This document shows positions 24,901 through 36,900 of a DNA stretch of 41,079 nt, in pieces; position 1 is the first letter of the stretch, and each line of letters begins with the position of its first letter. The notes under the pieces are model-generated. The model had not been told where the DNA came from and did no database searches. It worked only from the letters and a program-made list of their open reading frames with translations. Source of the DNA: Ophiothrix spiculata (taxonomy: Eukaryota; Echinodermata; Ophiuroidea; Amphilepidida; Ophiotrichidae); the NCBI GenBank assembly GCA_000969725.1, contig JXSR01S007435.1, one strand, 5' to 3'. The position numbers and the translations under genes were made by a program.

Positions 24901-27900
24901 TGAGACATTTGTTAAACATTTTGTCATATTAAACATAAATGTTCATTTGATGCATAGACTACATAAGCATATTATTTCATGCGCAAACCGTGTGTTCAGT
25001 GGTGTCTATTGCGACTTACTCTGAGCTAGATTTTCCCACGATTCAAAGTCTTGAAGTGTAGCAGGCACGGCTGTAAATATGTTGGAGGTACAATAAGTCA
25101 CCCTCCATAAGCGGCAATCTAAAATGGCTGCCATCCCATAGGATTTGCACGGTGGTCAGATCAAAATGGTGGCCAGTACCGCTTCTCCTTTATAATTTCT
25201 TTGGTTAGAAACCAAAGTGGGAAAGCAGGTTTGCGTATCGGTACTTTCCTCGCTTTACACCATTGAGTTTCGGGTGTCCTGGGTTCGATTCCTGGCCCCG
25301 GCGCTGTATGTATATGCATTTGGTTTACAGTCCATACTCACTTCCATAGGTTTTTCTCCGGGCACTCCGGTCTTCCTCCTGCATCTAAAACTGTCACTAG
25401 ATTTGTCCATCTGAGTCTCACCCCCCCATTCAGGTTATAGGAAGCTGCACAAAGGGTGAATATTACAACCAAAGTGCCAATAGAATGTACTCTACGGAAG
25501 CACTTCTAAGTGAAGTGAAATGGTTGTGACGATCTACCTGCAGCGAATCATGAGCGCTTTGTATCCTAATTAAGGTGCTATAAAAATGTCATATTTATTA
25601 TTATTATTATTATTACAACTATGATGATACAGTTGGCCTTACCCCTCATCTCTTCCTTGATATGGGCATGGATATTCATAAGTAAATCTGTAGGCTCCTT
25701 GCCAACCAGTCCAACACTGTGCAAAAGTGTCTTCACGTCTTGTCTGCGGTACACACCTCCTTCATTCTACAAAAGAAAGAAATAGCAAACCAACCAAATC
25801 ATTGAAGATTGCAGTACAATGCCACTGACTAGCACCATTCTTGTGTGTTGTGGCTGAGTGGTTGGCGCATTGGATTTTCAATCCTTGTGGAGTCAAATGA
25901 CAGTACTGCCACTTAAGCCACTATAAGCAAGGTTAGCACGTACAGCGGTACTTCCCTTGCTTTGCACTAATGCACAATCGAAATCAGTCACTTTTAATAA
26001 TTCCATCATTGTCTACCCCACTCAGGACATGGGAAACTGCAAAAATAGTAAATATTTCAATCTCAGTACTGATACGATTTGCTCTGTTAACATTATGTTC
26101 AACCTGTATATGTGACTATCCATGTCAAATGAGCTGTAATTGAACTTTATGAACATATCGTACTAACGCGTGTAAAATCCCACCTTTGGGCAATGTACCA
26201 CCCCTATATTTACGAAAATGTTCGGGAAATTAATGTACATGCGTGTAAAGTCCCATTTGTATTCTTTAGGAGTCGCCACATTATCATTACCAAAATATCC
26301 CAATACCATTTCATTTGTGGCCAAAATTTGCTGATCACCTAGAAAAATTATCCATATCTACTACAAAAATAGTCGCAAACTCATCTCAATTACGATAGAA
26401 ATGGGTACATTTTATACAAAATGTCATAATCTGTGGGATTATCACGACTGATCGCAGATGATTATACACCTTTTCACTATTATTTGTATCCTCATCGTCA
26501 ACAGATGGCGATGTTTACATATAAGGGTAAAAATAAATAGAGCATGCACTATCATATCTATCGGACATGTGCAATTGCGATTGTTACTCCCAAAATGGTG
26601 AATGTCACGATCGAACGTGCAAAAATAATTTCACCATTTCAACTCTCAACAATTATTGGGTTAAAGTGCAGCAATCTAGAGTTTGGAATAGGTGAGTTCA
26701 TGATCTATAACTTGATGAGGCCTAGCCTCAGACTAATAGTAGTTGAGACAGATTCTTGGTTCACTTACCTCTCCCAGTATGTAGATCTCCACCCCTCTGT
26801 TCCTCATAGCTCTTGATATCTCACCGTGTCTTGGGTCCATAGCTAGAATCAACCTACAAAAGTGCAAACATTCTAACCATTAATCAAGTATAGATAAGAT
26901 GGCAATAAAGATGAACATTAAAGGATGGTTTCAGAGTAGCTGGCTTTGTGGCACACGACCAAACATTTGTAATTTTGAGTTGTCGCAATGTAGCACGACA
27001 CATTTGCATATTGCCGCAATGGTCTGTCGCAAGAAAAGTTAAATTTATAATTCAAACTCAAAACATTGTGTCGTTGCGACCATCATGTCAGGGTGATCGA
27101 TATATCGGCTTGTCGTGAATTGCCACAAAATTTTCCAGATGCGACAAGGCCGAGTTTGCGCACTTGAAAACGTCATGCTGGTCGTACGACCGTGTACACA
27201 ACAGGCAACTTAATCCAGCTTAAGCATTGTATGAGCAATACGAAGGCAACCTTCTTATTAACACTGTAAAGCAATATCACTACATTTCCTTGATTATACC
27301 ATGTAGATGATATGCTCTCTTCAAACCAAGTCATGGTTGGAGAAGAACTGGATGTCAGAAGCCAAGTTATATAAATATCTATATAGTCAACAAACATCAC
27401 AGTGGATGTCAAGCACAGAACAGTATGTAAGTGTGCAAACAGCTGGCTGGAAAGCATGCAACAAGCAAACTAACATCTAGAAGTCAGCTCTGCCAAATAC
27501 GTTGAAGTACCGCATCTTCGTAGCCATGGACAATTACCAACAAGGCTGAAATAGGAACATAGGCCAACAGTAAATTCAACTTTATTTATAAAGACTCAGT
27601 TTCTTTTACTTCATGATCGATGTGTTCAATATATGTTATTTTGGGGAGCTATGTTTTTTTTCTTCATGTAACATTACTTTTTTGCATGATCACATATACG
27701 ATAAACTATCTGTACAAACAAAGACATTACTCATTCTAGTTTTACTTTGATTTATTTTATGTTGATGTAAAATTTTCATTGCAATAAAGTCATCATTTTG
27801 AATACTATATTGTATTCAGGGATGTAAGCTGATGAGCATAAAAATTGCAAACAATTTACAAAATATGCTATTAATAACATAAACATTGTGTATTTTTTTA

Positions 27901-30900
27901 CAGAATGTGAAAGAAAATTGCAGAATTCTGCAAAAATGCAGAAAACTTGCATCCCTGTGTATTTAATATTCAAACATATTGGGCTGACACGGGCCAACCT
28001 GTATAAAGGTATTAACTAATGGTGTAGTCTTTAAAATGCAACAGAATTCAGCCATGGACCTTTGGTACATACCTGAATTCTGGATGTGGTGTAATGGTAG
28101 GGATCTCTCCATCCTGGACGCCTCTCTCATTGATGCTCAGTTTACCGTGTGGCTCCAGCAATGCATTCAGTCTGTCCAAAACTGATGGGCTGTGAAAGGG
28201 AAATAAAACATGAAACTTTTATCTTACAGAATCTGTAACCCATCAAAACAAAAAATGTTTTTTCAAAGTGTCTATAACATTTATAAAACATTTGGTGTTT
28301 ACAGGAAAGGTCTGAAGCTTGCGCCACAGGTAAATGTATAGAACCTTCAAGCAGAACTTGAAATGCAACTAGTGGTGCACTATTAATGGGTGATGTTACA
28401 AATGCAATTCCTATAAGTCTTCAAACAACTTCTTTTACTGAGCATTGTGACACCTCTTTTAATTTTAAAGAAATCGGTTAAAAATGGCGGGATGCCGGCC
28501 GAAAAACAATTTTCAACCTGGGGATCCGAGCAAACAGTGTCGAAAACCGTGTTTTTCTCTATTTTTTCACACTTTAAATAACATTTTTATATGCTTTTAT
28601 AGCATAAAATATGGATTTGGGGTCAAGAAATCCATTCCCACTGCTTAAATTGCAATTTGAGTTGTTGTTTTTTCTGAAAATGACATTTAATATCAAAATT
28701 TGGTCATGGTGGCACTTTCCATTTTATGCCATCATCCCAATCCAAATGTGAAGTTTTGTAGCTACGAACATGACACCAGATGTAATTCAAACATCCTATG
28801 CAATTGTCATGATTTTTCATGATTTTATTATGATGTTAGTCATTTGAAATTGGCAAATTATGTCCCATAGAAACCCTTTGAGGTCAACACACTTTTGCTA
28901 CATGAAATTATATATAGGCCAATACACACACAATTAAAAGGTTGTATCTCAGAACACTAGGAGATTGAATTTGGTTGCATATGGCCATTTTGATTTCATA
29001 TGGCCACAAACAATTTCACATGGATTTAATGAATCCAAAATGGTGTCTGCCAGCTGCTTAGCCTATTCAGATGATGGAAACCAGTAATCATCTTTGCAAA
29101 TGGTTTGAATGAAATGTTAACATTTTCACTCTAAGTCCTTTTTTATCCTCTGAATCAAAATAGACTACAAAGATTCTTGCTGGTTTAGATTCACTGAATA
29201 GGATAAGCAGCTAGGAGAAACTATTTTGGATTCAGTAAATCCATATGAAATTGTTTGTGGCCGTATGAAATCAAAATGGCCATATGCAACCAAATTCAAT
29301 CTCCTAGTGGAAATTCCTATATAGATCTAGGTGGCTCAAACTTTCAGGAAATGCTTAATTTGTCTGTCATTTCCTTTGATATTAAAAGCTTAAAGTTCAA
29401 AATATTTACAATGAAAAGCGGGTCATTGGGTAACAGGTAGGTAACAGGTAGCCAGTATCTTGCAAAAAAGGGGGGTCATCGCGTACAAGCCAGTTCAAAA
29501 TAGGGGGTCAACATGGAAGTGCCCCCGGGGGTTAAGCCAAGAACTTCACGCGTAAAGATTATAACCATCTGAACCTTAAGGGGACTTGACATCCCCAGTG
29601 ACAATCAATCAACTCCTGAATACACCATGTGCTGAGGCTAAGGGAACTATGCCATCTAGACACTCGGCACTGGCCAAAAGTTGATGATTTTCAGACAGAG
29701 GCGGGTGTGCAATAGGCTGATTCACCAAAAAATGAAATTCTAATTTTTCTTCGGGACACCCCCTCATTTTGTTGTTTTTAGTGTAAGAATCAATCATGCA
29801 ACTTTTTACAAAAAATGAAAAAAAAATTAGGTGGCACTACCGGCTGTTTTAGTTTTGTACACAAAGTAAATGGAATTTTGAGGTGGTCATTTTCATACTC
29901 TTTTTTTACAATGTTAAAGCTGTTCCTGGTCCATACAATTTATGGAAGCTTTAAAGTAAAAGTCAATCTTTGATCAAATCTAAGAAGTCCAAGCTTTCAA
30001 GTTCAATGTTGCCTGTAATTACCATAAATGTAAATAGCATGACGGAGGGAGTATTGTTACCAAACAGATCTCCAGAAGAAATCCCACCAGTTGTCTGTGT
30101 ATAGGGGGAATCCCCTGAAGGTCATCAAGAGTATTGTTACCAANNNNNNNNNNNNNNNNNNNNNNNNNNNNNNNNNNNNNNNNNNNNNNNNNNNNNNNNN
30201 NNNNNNNNNNNNNNNNNNNNNNNNNNNNNNNNNNNNNNNNNNNNNNNNNNNNNNNNNNNNNNNNNNNNNNNNNNNNNNNNNNNNNNNNNNNNNNNNNNNN
30301 NNNNNNNNNNNNNNNNNNNNNNNNNNNNNNNNNNNNNNNNNNNNNNNNNNNNNNNNNNNNNNNNNNNNNNNNNNNNNNNNNNNNNNNNNNNNNNNNNNNN
30401 NNNNNNNNNNNNNNNNNNNNNNNNNNNNNNNNNNNNNNNNNNNNNNNNNNNNNNNNNNNNNNNNNNNNNNNNNNNNNNNNNNNNNNNNNNNNNNNNNNNN
30501 NNNNNNNNNNNNNNNNNNNNNNNNNNNNNNNNNNNNNNNNNNNNNNNNNNNNNNNNNNNNNNNNNNNNNNNNNNNNNNNNNNNNNNNNNNNNNNNNNNNN
30601 NNNNNNNNNNNNNNNNNNNNNNNNNNNNNNNNNNNNNNNNNNNNNNNNNNNNNNNNNNNNNNNNNNNNNNNNNCATCAGGAGTATTGTTACCAAACAGAT
30701 CTCCAGAAAAAATCCCACCAGTTGTCTATGTATAGGGGAATCCCCTGAAGGTCATCAGGAGTATTGTTGCCGAACAGATCTCCAGAGGAAATCTCACCAG
30801 TTGTCTATGTATAAGGGAATCCCCTGAAGGTCATCATTTCTTCCTGAGATTTATAAGAATGTTCATGTTCAATCTTACCTGCAAAAGTTGACATTATCTA

Positions 30901-33900
30901 TCAGCAGCCAGTCACCCTGCTGCAAAGCTTGTACTAATAGCCCGTCTACCCATTCAAACTTGCCACCCCCTCCTGGAGTTGAGGAATGGCATTCCTTCTC
31001 ATACTTGGTCTTCAAGCCTGTGATTGCTGCTAGCAAATTATGCAGTTCTTGTTCTGTGAAACCAAATGAAGTATTGACAAAGTCAGTATAGATTTCATGC
31101 AGTAGATGTAGTCTTTTGAACCTTCCACCACTGATTTTAAGTTTTAAAAAGTCTAATAAGTTAGCGTGCTAAACATTTGATTTCTTGCATTGAAAGAATG
31201 GATAACCACACTTTTTTCTCTCTTCTTCACAAAGGGAGAGTGGACTATACTCTATAAACCTAGAAGTATGCAACAAGCAATCAGACTCTTGTTACCACAT
31301 TCATATCATATCCCTTTGTATTCTACAATATTGTGAACTGGTGGGTTTGTATTGTGTAAGAGACTGACAATAATTGATTTGGATTGATTAAGACAAAATC
31401 ACTGTGTATTAATATTTTTGTACATGAATCGTTCATGATTTTTGTATTATTTTTGGTTAATTTTTGTGCTACAACATGGACAAACCTTCAATCAAGTTTA
31501 TTTGAATATTCAGCAAGGTTGAGTACGTCATTTTGATTTGGATAATACGGACTAATTTATTTACTTGTATGGTTATATTGGTTTTTGTGTGTGAATCGGC
31601 TCCTTGTTGCATACTTCAAGATTTATATAGTACAAATACTATTTGTAACCACTGGAATCTGAGGGAAAGTAGGACTCTAGGAACAAATACTGCCTCTTAT
31701 TGCAAAACTAGCAACATTTTTGAAGACTTACAAAAAATACTGCTTTTTATTTTTTACTTTAAACAAAAGAGTTCAACATTTTATAAGAAATAATTTTTAG
31801 CTTGGCTTTCCAGAAAGTTTTGAATAAAAACATGGTTTGGTAAACATTGTTTAAAAATTCCAAAAGTATAAAAATTCAAAGTTTCACAATGGCACCTTTA
31901 AGTTAGGTCTTCAAGAAAAAAATTAAACCAGAAACATACTTTTTGGAATTTTTTGTCAAAAGCAAAGATTTTGGTCTAAAACTGACTTTACCATTATATT
32001 TAGCCATCCAAATATGCTTCTAAAAATGCATTATCTACTATAGGTTTTGATCACTAGTTCAAGAATAACAATTAAAAAGAAACAATGATTTAAAGGATTG
32101 GGTTTACCCCGGCTACAGCTCGCTAGTCCGACAATTCGCTAGTCCGAAAGCTCGCTAGTCCGATGGCTTGCTAGTCCGAATTTTAATTTAGGCTCGCCAG
32201 TCCGTAAAATGAAAAAGGCTCGCTAGTCCGAATGTTAAAAACGGCTCGCCTGTCCGAATTTAAATAACAGCTCGCTAGTCCGAATTTTAAAATAGGCTCG
32301 CTATTCCGAATTTCAAAATAGGCTCGCTAGTCCGAATTCTGAAAAAGGCTCGCTAGTCCGAATTTTAAAAACAGCTCGCTAGTTCGAATATGACAAAATG
32401 TGTGCATATTTCTACTACAGTTTTTCAAAATTCGGAATAACGAGCTGTTATTTAAATCCGGACTAGCGAGCCTATTTTGAAATTCGGACTAGCGAGCCTA
32501 TTTTGAAATTCGGACTAGCGTGCCTATTTTGAAATTCGGACTAGCGAGCCTATTTTTAACATTCGGACTAGCGAGTTGCTTTTAAAATTCGGACTGACAA
32601 GCCTATTTTCATATTCGGACTAGCGAACCTTCGGACTAGCGACCTGTTTTTTCGGACTAGCGAGCCTTTTTCAAAGTTATATTTACCCTATTGAATAATG
32701 TTTCAGACTAGCGAGCTTTCGGACTAGCAAGTCGTCGGACTGCCGAGCATACCCCGTAAGAATTTTAAACCACCTACCCAAATCAGTAGCATCACTCTGC
32801 TTCTTCATAAGACTCAATGCTTGGGAAGCAACTTGTTCCAACATGGCTAGATGGTTAGATGTCAACCCTATTTCTGTTGTCCCTGGAGATGTTTGCTGGT
32901 TACCGTGGTGATGCTGTTGTGTCATCTTCCATAATGAGGACCATGAAGCCAACAGGGCTTGGGCATGATGGGATCGTTTGGCTGAAAACAACAACTGGAT
33001 TGTTTCCGTAATGACAGCCTTGGTCCTGAGAAGAACCTGCTCCCAGTGTCTGTTGAAGTCAGCCTGAAAAAATCCAGAACAGAATGAGTCAGCACAATTT
33101 ATCAGACTTCGGAATTACCAATAGACTTTTTGGCTTTTGGCTTCCAATATTGCTCCTTTGTTTCCACCTTGTTGCTTTTGCATGATATGTGTGTTTTCAT
33201 GATAGTGGTCGGGTGTGTGAGGAGTGTCGTGTGACTTTGATTGTTCTGAGTGGTGGGGTGAGTGTGAGAGTGTATGTATGAAGGTGTGTGTAGGGGTGTA
33301 TATTGTGAGTGGTGTAGGCATTTTTGGTGCAAGTGTGCGTTTCTTTGCTTTTTGGAGTGTGTGCTTTGATCATTTATTTGCCTTAGTATTCTTTTTGTTT
33401 TTAATTATCTTTGTAAATATTGTATTAATTCAGCTTTCGCTGCGATATCAATATTGTCTAATAAACCTTGAATAATAATAATAATAATATGTAATTACAG
33501 AATATTGATATTCAACTTTTTGAACATTTTTGAAATTTGACCTCAAATAACCTTTTGACCTTAAAATTCCATGTTGATTATTTTTATTTAAGAATGCAAA
33601 AACAGGTTACCTTTAAAATCCTACAACCATGTATATCATGTATATGAACCTGAACTACTTTTGGTTTGTAGGCCAATCTTACTTTTCCCTGATTTCCATG
33701 ATGGGCTGGGAACCCTGACTGTGTTACCTACCCATACAGGAGGGAACCCCCCCCCCTTTCACAATTAAGTTGCATTTTATCTTCCCTGTTTTACTTGGGA
33801 ATATTACCTGTTCAAATCCTCCAAGTAGCTCGGTGGTATCCATAGCACTGTTCATGGCTAGAACCCTCAATCTGTGACCAGTAAGCTTGGCTAAGAGATG

Positions 33901-36900
33901 GACCAGAGATGTTTTACCTGAAGATTTCGGACCAACCTAGAATTGAAAAACAAAATTTAAACATAATATGAATATGACAAAATGGTTAACAAGGTCTTAC
34001 GACTTAGTTGTTTGAGTGATGGTGGCCTGCATCCCGCATCCACCAAACTTCAATGCCTACTGATGGAATTGAGTTTCCCAGGATTCTGGGTCATCTGACA
34101 AAATTTGAACAATTTTGATCATTTCTGTTTGTTCTTTATCTGGCAAACAGTATACAAAAACAAGATCAAATATGAGGATGATTTGTCATGTTGTGTGTGC
34201 AAGAAAGTCGTAACTGCAATAGCTGCCATATGTTGAATTTATTTAACAATTTATCACTAGAATGCAAACAAATCCCTTAAAATCCCCATCTCTTTTGTCA
34301 GTAGCTTTACAAATGGTTCTTCAGGTAACACCATCAACCGAAGAACCATTTCAGGAGCCACTGACACAAGACTGAACATTCTACAGTCTGCAATGCAAAT
34401 TTATAAAATATGGCAGCTATTGCAGATACAACTTCCTTTGCACTCAGGTGACAAATTGTCAATATAATAAATGAATAAAAAATTCCCTCTAAAAAGACAA
34501 CCATATTGTAATTCCAGTATGGTTAAAAGCAGGCCTAGAAATTTGGCGAGAATCCGAGAATCCATTCTCGAATAGATTCTCGTAAAATGAGGCAAACACA
34601 TTGTGTATGAATGTAAAGAATCCAAAGATTCTTGCAAAGATTCTCCTCCAGTAGATTTGCGAGAATCCAATATCATCGCAGCAATGAACGAATTTCTAGC
34701 CATGAAAAGTGTTGTCTACTACTTCAACATGTGTATAATTTACTTTGAACTGATCTTTTAAATATAAGATGCATTTTGTGAGGCTTCAACCTTGGGTTGC
34801 TTCGTGTTTACTCATCAGATCAGACAAATAAAAGTATACAACTCTGTGGATGAGGCTGTTATGTGACTACATAAGAAAATATAAAAAATAGATATACCAA
34901 TTAATTTTACATTTTCAACTATGGTGAAATTTGGATTTACAATCAGAAAAATATGGGCTTTCATATGAGATCAAAAATGTGCTAATTGCAGGTGAGCCCT
35001 AGAGGATTAGAATGTAATCAGATCCTGCACCTTTAAAAAGAAGGCTAAATATGTCAATAGGGGTCTAAAATGTATCTCATGGAATATATTTCAATACATT
35101 TCACTTGCATTAACCAGAGAACAAAGTATATACACAATTAATCTTGAAGTATGCAATAAGCAGCAGATTATAACACACACAAACCAATACGGGGAAATCA
35201 GTCCGTATTTTTTTAATATAACAACGTGCCTAATCTTGCTGAATATTCAAATAAGCTTCTATTCTATGTTTGTCCATGTGCTAGCAACAAAATTAGCAAA
35301 AAATAATACCAAAATCATGAACGATTCAAATACAAAAATATTAATACGCAGTGATTCGGCCTTAATCAATCCTTATCAATCATTACAAGTCTGTTACACG
35401 ATACAACTCAACCAAATCACAATGTTGTTGAATACAAGACATATGCTATGGATCTTGTAACAGAGTCTGATTGCTTGTTGCATACTTCAAGGTTTATAGA
35501 GTATAATAGGATGTTCTTTGTCTTATGAAAGAGACACAATCTAAAGGTATCAGCATTAGTGACTTAAGCGCTGGAGCACAGTCGGGCCACAACTTTGTGC
35601 GGCCGCCACAACCTGGCCACAGGTTTTATTTTCAAAGATGGCTACTATAGGCTTGATATTGTAACTCAAGATTGTAAAATATTCATATCATGTTTTGAAA
35701 TTAGGTAGAGGTGCATAATCAAGGCTACGGTGGCCATTATGAAAAATCAAAGCTGTGGCCGGCTGCACAAAGTTGTGGCCCGATTTTTCTCCAGAGCCTT
35801 ACCAAAATAGCCATCCAGTTCATCTCAATACACTTGATCAGCGACTCTAGTGGTGAGAGTGCGTGGTGAAGAAGCTGAAGGTCAGAGGTCACAATGTTGC
35901 CATAGTTTTGACCTTTCCTTGACATGAAGGAATGTCCAACCTGTAGATATAAAGCCACAAAAACCAGTCAACAAACTTAAAGCACACATGTATTTATAAG
36001 CACTAATCAGTTTATATATATAATATTGTGCAGAAATGGATTACCAATAATCCTTCTCTTGCAGAAGCACACTTTGGTAAAGAGTCCAAAAATCAACATT
36101 TTTGTCATTTATTAAGATGCGCTTTATGCCTCTCTAATGTAGTTCTTTGCATTTTGAACCAATTTAATTTGTGACATGAACCTAAAATTTTTGTGTTAGC
36201 GTGTGTATTTAAACCATGCATATAAAATGTCACTCACCTATGGTATATAGTTAACAATTTGTGTATCAATTTTGTTGTGTGCAATGAGGTTAATTAAGAT
36301 TAAGTGAAAATTTTACCAGTAATTAATTAATCAATGTCAAAGAAAGCAGATCAGTTGATTAGAAATGTAACAAGAAAACAACACTCATAAGGCTACACTG
36401 CTGTTTCACATTTCAATTTCGCTATTAACTATGGGAAGTAAGAACTCAATGACCTTTTATGCTTGACTTTGCGTAATTACATTGAGAAACATAATGTGAT
36501 GTACGGAAAATATTCCACTCAGTCACTATATACTTTGTGTGGAGGTCACAGGTACGACAGGAATGAACATGCTGTGGAGTCCGAAATCAATGATGGCATT
36601 TCTAATTTTATAAACCAATCAGTGATGCATAATACGCATCACTGATTGGCATTGCGTATTTTGCTGTAAAATACATGTGCAAATATATAAATAATGCATA
36701 GGAATACTTCAGCGTTTTATGAAAACGTAGTATATTCAAATCTTATGAATGCTCCACAGATTTAGAAAGAGAATATCCCAACATCAGTGCCAAATTATGC
36801 CCGCATGGAGATCATGAACTATTTGGTCAAATGTTTTTCATAATTATAAACAAGCACACTTGCTTTATGCACAGTTTGCCATATCAATCGTGTGAAGTAT

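Noticed and set aside
25848..25925. Possible tRNA gene
   Set aside because: There is a box A and an anticodon-like arm, but no matching acceptor stem or T arm, and it joins a SINE body.
30091..30748. Three ~200-codon open frames across 30144-30673
   Set aside because: They exist only because N was translated as X inside an unresolved tandem repeat.
32107..32758. CRISPR array (regular 26-bp repeats)
   Set aside because: The repeats are AT-spaced near-identical units without variable spacers, occur in both orientations, and sit in a eukaryotic intron.
33224..33475. 83-codon plus-strand open frame with hydrophobic C-terminus
   Set aside because: G/T-rich low-complexity sequence ending in an AATAAA-(AAT)n retroelement tail.
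36463..36645. 60-codon plus-strand open frame
   Set aside because: No family resemblance or splice context; it overlaps a small palindrome.
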